NCBI RefSeq assembly: GCF_026230105.1
Contig: NC_079480.1
Location: forward strand, 13,806,488-13,870,487
Length of the DNA stretch: 64,000 bases
From: Diorhabda sublineata
Lineage: Eukaryota; Arthropoda; Insecta; Coleoptera; Chrysomelidae
Direction: 5' to 3'
Position numbers and translations under genes: made by a program. Every line of letters begins with the position of its first letter. Positions within the stretch are counted from its first letter, which is position 1. Under the pieces are notes generated by a model. It did no database searches. It saw only the letters and a program-made list of their open reading frames with translations, and was not told where the DNA came from. Below are positions 15,401 through 27,400 of this stretch, in pieces.

Positions 15401-18400
15401 TGGAGTTGTGATTTATGTTTGTGATTGTACAACTCCAAGCCGAATGAAGAGAAAAAAACAACCAGCTTGGATTTGTGTAAGAAGGTGAAAGAGAAAAGCT
15501 TTATCCAAACAATCGGTTTTTTGTTTTTATTTGTTTTTTTGTTGTTTTTTTATTTTTTTGTTTTTTAGATTTTTTGTTTTTTATTTCTTTGTTTTTTAGT
15601 TTTTTTATTTTTTTGTTTTTTTATTTTTTTTAATTTTTTTATCATCGGCCATTTGGCTGGTAAACCGGTTCATCAGATAACAGAAAAACCGTAGAAAACC
15701 TGTACTACCAACGATTTACTTGATGATAAAAATAATATTCGAAAAAAAAGATATACGCCTTGTACTGAAGATGTGCAATAACGCCGAAATCTCTTATTTG
15801 CTATAGGGTATCGGGTCTTCATATTTTAACTACTTACATTAGTACTAAATGTTTCGTTTATTTCCTCTGTACTTTGTTTCGATTTGATTCGTATCGTTAA
15901 ATTTGTATTTATCGATGTTTTAATGAACATTGATACACAAATTTTTTTATCGGTTGGTTTCAATCGAGGACCTATAAGGTCGATGCTTCTAGCACTTCTG
16001 CTTTCTAAAAAATAATCTGCAAAATAGAAATAATATATTAACATAAAGTATGTACTCCTTTGATGATCTCAATAATTGATTTTTTCCACTAGTTTCGCAA
16101 ACATCTTGACTTTATTGTATACTTTTGTAGTGCAATCCATCTTAGCTAAACGAGTATTGATAACATCTAATAGAATATATTGATTTAGATTCTCATATAA
16201 TCTTCTTTGGATGATCTTCTCAATAATTTTCCTAAATCCCGCTAACTGATGGAGTATATCGATTTAGGTTCTCATATAATCTTCCTTGGATTATATTTTC
16301 AAAATTGTTCTTCCGATCCAAACTCATGTGGTCGATTTTATCAATTTAGATCCTTATATAATCTTCTTTGTACGATCTTCTCAATTTTTCATCTAAATCT
16401 AGCTAACTGATGGATTATATCGATTTAGATTCTTATATAATCTTCGTTGAATCATCTTTTCAAAATCTTTCTCTCAATCTAAACACATGTGGTCGATTTT
16501 ATTAATTTAGATCCTCATACAATCTTCTTTGTATGATCTTCTCAATAATTTTCCTACATCTAGCTAACTGATGGAGTATATCGATTAGGTTCTCATATAA
16601 TCTTCCTTGGATTATCTTTTCAAAATTGTTCCTCCGATCCAAACTCATGTGATCGATTTTATCAATTTAGATCCTCATATAATCTTCTTAGTATGATCTT
16701 CTCAATTTTTCATCTGAATCTAGCTAAATGATGGATTATATCGATTTAGATTCACATATAAGCTTCGTTGAATCATCTTTTCAAAATCTTTCCCTCAATC
16801 TAAACCCATGTGATCGATGTCAATATTTTCTCTAATTCCAAGCTCAATGATGGATTATATCGATTAAGATTCTCATATAATCTTCCTTGAATCATCTTCC
16901 CGACATTTTTCTTTCAATCCAAGCTCATGTGGTGAAATATATTAATTTAAACCCTCATATAATCTTCTTTGAATGATCACCCCAATTTTCTCTGTAAATA
17001 TAAGCTCATGTGTTTAAAAATAATATATTATTGATTTATACTCTCATATGATGTTCCTTGGACTATCTTCCCAATTTTTTTCTATAATTTAAAACTCATG
17101 TGATCCAATATATCAATTTAGTCCTTCATATAATCTTCCTTCGATAATATTCTCAATTTTTTTCTGTAAATTCAACCTCATGTTATCGAATATATTAATT
17201 TAGACCCTCATATAATCTTCCTGGTATGATCTTCTCAATATCTTTTTCAATTTAAGCTAATAGATTTAACATAATGATTTATATTTTTTCATAAACTTCT
17301 TTGGATCATCTTCTCGAATTTTTTTAACCGTAGAACAATTGGTGGTTTTCATACCGGACACTGTTTGAGCTACCAATACATCAATACCCACATTTATACT
17401 GCCTGACTAAATAATATAATCATCTCAAGAGTCTGTACGAACTTTTTTACCATCAGACCACGAAGACGGTAAATCATAACGTGCGTCCAATAATGTAATT
17501 GTCTATCACTTACTTTTTATAAATCACGGAGTACGTTTGATGTTTGTTTCAAGTAAGTTTTTATTATAGCAGGAGGTTTATTTACATTGTTTCTTTTGAA
17601 TAAGGTCTAGAAAGATCTATTTATTTATTAGTTTTAATTTTTCGTTTTCTAGAAGTTTGGGAAATTCTGTAGCGTAGTTAGTTCAGTATATAATAAATAG
17701 TCGTAGTAAACAGAACGAATTAACAGAGGAATCGAAGATTTTAAATAACTTATTTAAGTTACTAAAGTGATAGTTCTAAGTAAATCATATAAATTAGTTG
17801 AATGTAGTGTAAGGTATTTTAAGAACGTATAACGAATGAAAATCGTATGAATAAAATAAAAAGAAAAAACAATACCATACTCACAAGTGTGTATTTTCCA
17901 TGATGAGTTACCATCGGAACGTATATACATTTTTTTAGGAACAAAAAATTCATAATCTATATATTTCATAATTTCTTCGTTGTTTTGGAATACTCTTAAC
18001 AACTTTTCGAATTTTTGTATGACGAAATGATTCCAGGTATTCTTAAAAAGGTCTCCCTAAAAAAGAAACATTCCAATGCGGACATTCACCATGTATATGG
18101 TTAAATTCCATACCAATTTCATATCACGTGCAAGCTTGCAGTTGTCTTGAGCCCATATCCCATACCTGTCAGGTATATAACCGCTATCGCATTTTCGTAA
18201 AATTGATTGGTTTCTGTCATAAGCGCCGAACTGTATCCAGTAGCATTTTGAAGATGGAGGATCAGTTCCGCTTCCGTCGCATATATAAATATGCACACCT
18301 TTATCAGTGTTAATTGATAAGGGAATACTCATGTTTTCCTCCACATTGAGTACAAGATCAAAAGTATAATTCCCCTTTTTAGGATCGTACGTTTTCCATG

Positions 18401-21400
18401 TCTTGAATCCTGAAAAATACTTTTATCTTTTTGCGTTCGAACAGGAATAGGATAACTGACAAGTTTTATGAATTTTAGACAATTAGTCTGGAATAATAAG
18501 GGTGTGGGATGAGAAAAACTTTGTACATTTTCATACAGCAATTAAAGTAGGCATTGACTGAGAATGTTATTAATTATTCCTCGTAATTTGGCAATTGTCC
18601 CAAATATAAACATTACGTCTCTATTAAAAGTTTAGTTTCAACTATAGAAAATCTAAAAGACAATAAACGACGTAAAATAATTCTCAAATTTTATGAATAG
18701 TAACAAGATCTGAAGAAGTAGTTTATAGTTTGAAGGAATAGCCAGACAAACAATTTGCTACGTCGGCGTATAAGGTTAGTCAAGATCAGACAGAAAGCAA
18801 TAGAAATGCCAAAAAAGAAAAGAGTTTTGGTTAGAGCGGCTCGCGGAGAACTTGGAGTCAGTTTGCGAAAATTGGGAAGAAAATTCGAAATCGATAAGAA
18901 ATATGTGTGCAGCTTTCCAAATTATCTGAGAAGCAACAAAAAGATCAAAAATTAAAGTCTCAGTGATAACAAACTAACGGTTTGAAAATCATTATCGACG
19001 ACGGGTCATATTTTACTTTTGACGGGAGTTATGCATAGTGCATAGTGTAAAGTGTATAGTGTATAGCGTATAGCATATAGCATATAGCGTATAGCGTATA
19101 GCGTATAGCGTATAGCTAGCGTATAAACATTTCAATAAAGTAGTGAAAGTTTAATTCTCGGTTTTGAAAGTTGATATGTTGATAAGCATGTTTTTGACAC
19201 CTGCATCAACATTTTCGACACGAGCAGTTAAAAATTTGTATAACGACAAAATAAATAGTCCCTAGTTACGAATTACTCATGAAAAATTTTTCCCTTCCGT
19301 TGTTATAGAGGGCGCGCGTGTACTGCTTACAAGAAGTGATTGTTAAATTTTCGTTTCTGGTATTAGTGACGAATGTACGTACATTCGACATAGATATGGT
19401 GGAAAAACAATTTATTATTCAGTTTAATTAACAACTAAATGAAAATGATAATCATACATGTTTATTTTGTTGTCTAAAATAACCAAATCATTTAACTTAA
19501 CTTACTTTCCCATCTTCTATCAGTGATTATTTCGGGTTCAATAATCCTATGTGAATATTGTATATACCAATTTTCACGTTTAAACCATTCGTTATGGCAT
19601 TTATTTTGGTTATCAAACATGCAGTCAAAAGATTTCACACTCAGTGCTGGATATATAAGAGATTCTAAAAATTCATCGTTAAATCTAAATATAACTTAAA
19701 GATATTAAAAACAAAAATACAAATATTATTTGAGGAAACCTATTTAAATATCAAATTATAACAGCTTATTACTATTAGAATCAGTGGCGGATCTATGGGG
19801 GGGGGTTATAGCCCCTCCCCCTCCATTGGGTCCAAATTTATATTGGATAAAACGGGATACGTCAAAAGTTTATCATAACTTTTATGGAAAATTGAAATAA
19901 TTCAACATTCAATCGATAAGCAGAAGGTTATAATGTTTGTATCTACACTATCACTATAGTTTGCGTGTTAAACTTGTTCCACAACAACTCAACAGGGTTA
20001 AGTTCGGGTGACTGTGACGGTCAATTCATGACTTTCAATACATTCTTCTTTTTTTCAGAACATACCACGTTTTGCTTTAATATCTTTTATAGCATTCTTT
20101 CTCCAAAATTCCTTAAATTTTTACCTCCAATCGCCCTACATCTGAATCATCCCCAAACGTTCAACGAGCCTCCGCTGTATTTTATAGTCGAGAAAACATA
20201 CGGATCTTACATCCGATTTTCCTTTCACCTGCGTGCAAATACTCTTCTATTAGTACCAGAAACCTCAAACTTTGGCTCATCACTATATAGAACTCCCTCA
20301 CACTCCTAATACAGTGAACCAAGCAAATCACCTCGAAACAAAATTTTTTCCCAATTATCATTCTCGTTATTTGATGGTAATTATTTTATATTACTGTTGG
20401 TTTTGTTTTTAAATTTTACAATCTGTGTTTAGCACTGTCAAATGTGAAATAAATGTAGATTTATATTAAAATTATTAAATACCTTTCCTCAATTGAATAC
20501 CAACCCCCACAATCAATTTGATCAGTGTTTTGAATACGAAAAAAAAAGATTATAACTGAACTATCGAATTTTTTCAAAAAATTAAACATGAAATACAGTG
20601 GACATTTAACATAATTATCTCTTCAATTTCAAAGCTCAAGCCTATGTTCTTAGATATGCTGAAGATGCCAATAATTCTTCTACTAGCACCTTCCTTGTTT
20701 TTTTGATACGTTGGTTAGCATGAGTACTGTACAGTGAACCAAGCAAATCACCAATTTGGTGACCTTCATGGATTAGTTAGAAATTTTGATAGAAGCTCAA
20801 AAATGATGCAAATAATAAACCTGATTTGGTGCCAATGTATGTTTCTACCCCAGGGGTGAATGCCACCCTTACTCGGGAGTGGAAATTTAAAATTTCAAAA
20901 TAATACCGGGAATCGATAGAAAATTGAATTTTATAAATAACAATGTCTGAGTTATTCGCGATCGTTAAATTTAAAAAAAAGCACGTTCCTCGGTATTTTT
21001 TCACGAAAAACTCAAAAATTACGCATTTTCTGGAAAAAATTATTCTGATCGAAATTGAAGCTTATAAAAAAACAAAGAAATTAGTCAGTTTAAATGAAAT
21101 TTTTTAAATAATATTTAACAACTTATGAGTCACTGAAAGCAATTTTTTTTTTCGTAAATGTATGCAGATGTTTGAGCTCAAATAACGGAAAAATTGTATC
21201 CAACCTTTTAAAGTACTTTTTAAGACTTTTAAAATGAGTTTTTATAAAACCGTCTAACATGAAAATTGAGCGAGTTAAGACGAAAATAAGTTAAGTAACA
21301 CGAATTTGAAAAAAAAATGTCTGTAAATTTGACACCATGTGCGGCAAAATTAAAATTAATCGTAGCCCATGTAAAATTATCTTTGTTTAAGCCCTAACAA

Positions 21401-24400
21401 CACGTTCCAAAAGTTTGAATGGTTTAGAACACGTATATTTTGAAAAAAGTTGTTTAATGTGAATTTTTTTTCGATATTTAAAAAAAAACGTTATTTTTTC
21501 ATATTATCTCAAAAACTATTGGATCAACAAAAGAATTTTTTTTGTAGCTTTTTTATTTTACTGTTTTAAACTCACGTAGCTTGAAAATTAAACGAGATAT
21601 AAGCGTTTAAAGTATTGATTTCAATGCTAAGGGAGAGTCTTTTTTACCCTTTAACATCAAAATTCTCTGAATAAAAGGACCTAGAAGGGTTGCAGCTCTC
21701 ATGGTTTTGTAGCTTATGAAATTCCCTACAAAATGATGTTTGGATGAATGCAAAAAGCTTAAATGGATGCCGAGTCATTATTAAAAAACAGAATACATTT
21801 TTCTAGAGATAATGATGGAAAATCACGAAACGTCTAAGTTTTGATCTTTTGTATTTATATTTTATCATATTTTTCCATTTTGAGGGGTGGCATTATTAAA
21901 AATATTAAGGGTCAGATTTCTTATACTCGAAGAAAATAAATTCTCCTATTACGATCCGAAATAAAAAAAATTTCATGTTTTTACCAGATTTTTTAAATAA
22001 TCTTTGTATGAGGGGCTGTTTTTAAGGGTAGGTGAGCTGTAAAATATCAAAATATTAAAGTCATGATACAAAACAATCATCATGTATTATATTTGAACAT
22101 AACTATAGCCCATTGCCGCTTTAATTCATCGGTTTTCAATTTATTGGATTAAGGGGTGATTTTCACCTCTTAAAAATAAAAAGCATACTTTGAGACCAAA
22201 TCAGGTTTGAAGAGGAGGGTAAGATGAACTTAATTCCGAATTTTTATGAAGATCGATGAAGGTCTTTAAAATTGCGAGGTTTCGGTCGATTTTATTGAAT
22301 GGCTGTACTATCCCACTGTTTGACGTCTTAAAAGTGGTCTTCTTTTAGAAGTCAACAAAGGCAGATTCCTGAATTAATTGATCTGGCAATGGTGATTTTT
22401 GCCTAAATTTCGAAGACTTTCGGTTAATGCACAAGTTTCACCCGATAGTGTCTTGGTTTTACCCTTTTTCAAAGCTCACAATCTCAATTTGCAACAATTC
22501 GTACATAAATTTCACAGCACGTTCTTGCATCTCACAAACTAACTGGGACTAAACTACAATCACAAACACCGAAGAAATAATTCATAGTTCAATAATAATA
22601 AACAAATTAATATGAAAGAGGAATTTGTTAAAGTATATTACTATTTTGAAATTTAATATTGATGGTAGAAAAAAAAACGACCAGATGTTTAAGAATAATC
22701 GTTCTCCTAGGACCAAATTCTTCTAAATTATTTTTGACGTAATTATCATCAAAAAAGAAGAGCTTACGTTTGGTGTTCGGTATGTCGACATTGAAAATTG
22801 TAGGGTAAACGATTTGGATTTGTATAACTCAATAAAGTCGACCATAGAATAAGAAATGTCCAAGTTTGATGTGCCATATGATTTCCTATGCGGCCAAGGT
22901 TATATGGCCCAGTTACTTGGTGTGTTAGCCTTAATTTCTAATCAATTAACAGTCACTGTTCCAGTCACTCCCTGAACCTGTCTAGCACCAAATGCTGTGA
23001 CAATCCAGAAGTAAGAAATGCCATTGGGAATGATTCGAACATTTCAACAGTTTGCATCAACAAAAATATATATATGTTGACTTCAGCAATTAAAAAAAGT
23101 GAACTATAAGGCCAAGTCAACAACTGTAAAGCCATCAGCTTTAGATGGTGTAAGATAAATTTTTGATAACTTCAGAAACATTCGTCGACTGTATGAAAAA
23201 GCCGTTCAACTCGCTGATGAACTGGGGTACTCAGAACATGCGGACACCAACAGCATCGATGCAACATTCCCACTAAAAATGCCGGAGAATACTTCAGAAG
23301 AACAGTGTTCTTAACTGTCGTTGATTGATGCGAGGTTCGGGAGCGAGGGCGAGGATTTTCGTGAGATCTTTCCTGTGAAAACTTTAAAAAGTTTAAAGTC
23401 AATGACATTCTTTAAGCTACTGGAAAATACCAGGTTTCAACTGACCAGATGAGGAGTTTTAGTTTGCTAACTGCAAAAATCAAGATATGAAGCTTCCTTT
23501 TTTAAATCTAGGGACCAATCTTTATTTCAACAATAACGGCTGTGTTCCCTCCCCTGGCCCTAATAACAGCTTACAATCGCTTTTTCATGGATCGACTAAA
23601 TTTCTTTACTTCATCTTATTTGATTCTATCCTATTCTTCAGTGTGCGCCGTTTTGAGGTCCGATTTCGTAGTTAGTGCAAGATTTCTAACCCGAACTTTT
23701 GAGGAGCTTCATCACTTGTATCTATTTTCAAACCGAATTATTGTTTTTTGTTAACGGAGATGTGTATCGGTTAACTTTGGTGGCTGATCTAGCCTTATAG
23801 TACCTCAACTAGCACTATTGTAAGCGTAAAAAATGGTTACTAATCATAATATATCGTTGGACTGTGAGATCAAGAAACAATTAACATTTTGAAGCTTTAA
23901 GATATTACTAAGAAAACAGTGACTTGCGATTGCATAGGTCTCGCCTTAATCAATTTTTTTCTCAAGAGAGTATAAGATAATAACCAGTTAAATTGAGAAC
24001 TCAAAGTTTAAAGAAAAAAATTAAATGTCAGTTCTATACAAAATTTCAATAGACTAGGTTGCAGAGCTACTTGAGTTGTACTATGAAAGTACGTTTAAAC
24101 GGGTAGTACAGCCAGCCATTCAAGCTTAAAACCGACCGAAACCTTGCAATTTTAAAGACCTTTATCGATCTTCTTGAAAATTTGGAATTAAGTTCATATT
24201 ACCCTCCTCTTCAAACCTGATTTGGTCGCAAAGTATGCTTTTTATTTTTAAGGGGTAAAAATCACCCCTTACTCCAATAAATTGAAAACTAATTAATTAA
24301 AGCGGTAATGGGCTATAGTTATATTATTATAATAAATGTTTATTGTTTTGTATAATGAATTTAATATTTTGATATTTTACAGCTCACCTACCCTTAAAAA

Positions 24401-27400
24401 TAACCCCTCATACAAAGATTATTTAAAAAATCTGGTAAAAACATAAAATTTTTTTTATTTCGGATCGTAATAGGAGAATTTATTTTCTTTAAGTATAAGA
24501 AATCTGACCCTTAATATTTTTAATAATGCCACCACCAAAAACCACCCCTCAAAATGGAAAAATATGATAAAATATAAATACAAAAGATCAAAACTTAGAC
24601 ATTTCGTGATTTTCCAACATTATCTCTAGAAAAACGGTTATGGTTTCGGTTTTATGGTTATGAAATGGTTTCGGTTTTTTAATAATAACTCGGCTTCCCT
24701 TTAAGCTTTTTGCATTCATCCATACATCATTTTGTAGAGAATTTCATAAACTACAAAACCATGAGAGCTGCAACCCTTCTAGGTCCTTTTATTCAGAGAA
24801 TTTTGATGTTAAAGGGTAAAAAAGAAATCGATACTTTAAACGCTTATATCTCGTTAAATTTTCAAGCTACGTCAAATAAAAGCTAAATTTTAGTTACAAA
24901 AAAATTCGTTGATCCAATAGTTTTTGAGAGTTTTTGAAAAAATAACGTTTTTTTTTAAACCAAAAAAAATTCACATTAAACAACTTTTTTCAAAATATAT
25001 GTGTTCCAAACCAATCAAACTTTTGGAACGTGTTGTTAGTGCTTAAACAAAGATAAGGTACAATTAATTTTAATTTTGCCGCACAAATTTCCCGCACCGT
25101 CAAATTTACAGAAATTTTTTTTTTAAATTCGAGTTACTTAACTTATTTTCGTCATAACTCGCTTAATTTTCAAAAAGTACTTTAAAATGTTGGATACAAG
25201 TTTTCATGAAAAATTGATCGTTTTTCCGTTATTTGAGCTCAAACCTCTACATAAATGTATGAAAAAGAAAAAATTGGCTTTCAGTGTCTCATAAGTTGCT
25301 GAATATTATTTAAAAAATTTCATTTAAACTGACTAATTTCTTTGTTATTTTATAAGCTTCAATTTTGATAAGAGTAATTTTTTCCAGAAAATGCGTAATT
25401 TTCGAGTTTTTCGGGAAAAAATTTTGTAAAACGTGTTTGGTTTTTTTTAATTTTCAATCACGAATAATTCAGAAACTATTAAGTTAAATGAAAAACTTAG
25501 TTCCACATTTTCTTCATAAAATTCAATTTTCTATCGATTCCCGGTGTTATTTTGAAATTTTAAATTAACCACCCCCCCCCTTCGATAGTTCAGTTATAAC
25601 CTTTTTTTTCGTATTCAAAACACTGATCAAATTGATTGTGGGGGTTGGTATTCAATTGAGGAAAGGTATATAATAATTTTAATATAAATCTACATTTATT
25701 TCACATTTGACAGTGCTAAACACAGATTGTAAAATTTAAAAACAAAATCTAGAAACCAACAGTAATATAAAATAATTCCCATCAAATAACGAGATTGATA
25801 ATTGGGAAAAAATTTTATTGATTGGCAATATTGTCAAAATGGCGATCTTAATATAATTTCACAACAATAATTAACAAAGAAGTGTTCTAAAACTACTATT
25901 TTTGACCCCCGAACTCTCTATTACTTCATATCCCAAGACCCCCTGGTTATCCCCGCCCCCCTTATTACTATTCTAGATCCGCCACTGATGAGAATCGTTC
26001 GTATCACAATCAGGCGAAACGACAATTTTTTATATGTTTGTTGAAATTAATTTTCTATCAAATGTGATCTAAAATCAAAACGACTTATCAAGAAAATAAT
26101 AATTTCTCACCTCGATTGATGAATTCTGTATTTTTTTCAGTAAAAACAATTGCCGAGCTTGAGTTTGTAATACAATAATTATTGGCAAGCATAAAAATTG
26201 ATTTATCTTCTGATTGAACGTAATATACCAGCCATAGTATGAAGAAAAATCTAAAACGATCAGTTCAAATTTTTATACATAGAACTAAACGTATAGGGGA
26301 GCGCGAACTTTAACGATTAGGGGTAATTTGTCTTATATAAACTTGCATCCCTCGGGAGTTATATTTCTCATTGACAACAAAATGATTATCGTTGACAAAC
26401 AAAGGAGAAATAGTTTATCAAAATTAAACCTCACGTTAACTATATTTTAAAAAGTTAATATTCTTTTCTTCAAAATGCTAAAACTCTCGAGAAAAAATAT
26501 TCGTGGGAGAATTTTTAGGTACAATAGGGAAATTTTTTATAGGAAGAAGGTTTGTTGGGGTCCTGATATAGGAGTTGCTCCTCTGCAGGGCTCAAAACTC
26601 TTTATACCACGTCGTATAATAAACATTTTCCATTGGTTGAATTTGGAATGTCACTGAAAAACTGATTTCAGGATTTGTTGATCTGTGGTTTTCCAATTAC
26701 TGTTAGTAACATCGTTGCCTAGTTTAAAAACTGTACTATGTTGTTTAAGAACATCCAGTCTGTCTTAACAATTTGTTTTTTTTTTTTTCTTAATTCCTTC
26801 TCAATTTTTACAAACACTGGGAATACCAACTCGATTGTTGTTGAATCGGTTCTTAAGGCCGATTCATAAACTTGACTTTAGCTGCCGTTCGCGGGTGACG
26901 TTTGCCGTCTGACGTCTATTGACTCTAGTCCTTGACTTGACTGTCGCTAACCTTAAAATTTTTGACGTATCTACTGCTTTTTTGATTGGGAGCATTTGGC
27001 AAAATCACGTGACAAACGCCACCGGATGTGATTGGCTCTTTTCTATTGCTACGAACGGCCGACAGGAAAAGATAAAACTCGTTAATGTTGAAAGTCACCA
27101 ACGCCAGAGAGCGATGTCAAACGGCAACTATAAATGGTCTTCTGCATAGAGGATCACACTATTAAGTGATACGAAGTGACCCTTATTTTACCCTCCATTA
27201 ACGTATCGTGTCGGATTATCTAATTTTTGTTTTATATTAATGTGACTGTGAATACCAGAATTAATAGTTTTTATTGTACACTATAAGATTTAGTATTTAA
27301 TCCAGGTTGTACACTGACCACTCCTAATGGGAACCAACCTCATAGTTAAGCGATTGCAAGCGTCCAAGGGACATTAACGTATCAAATTACTTACTTTAAT

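Larger units (their letters stand above)
19782..25987. mobile_element. 6.2-kb hAT-type element with very long inverted arms
   Basis: Termini are inverted (cagtggcggatcta at 19782, tagatccgccactg ending at 25987), flanked by 8-bp duplications attagaat (19774-19781) and atgagaat (25988-25995) with one mismatch. This is the hAT hallmark. Inside, arms of about 1.7-2 kb (about 20333-22312 and 24112-25823) are inverted copies of each other, interrupted by left-arm insertions. The centre (22.3-24.1 kb) holds a decayed hAT transposase on the plus strand. A Tc1 fragment is nested near the left end. It occupies intron 2 of gene 1. Confidence 0.85.

Noticed and set aside
26475..26657. 60-codon plus-strand open frame
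   Set aside because: No domain; partial similarity to a short dispersed repeat at 15.37 kb and no splice context.
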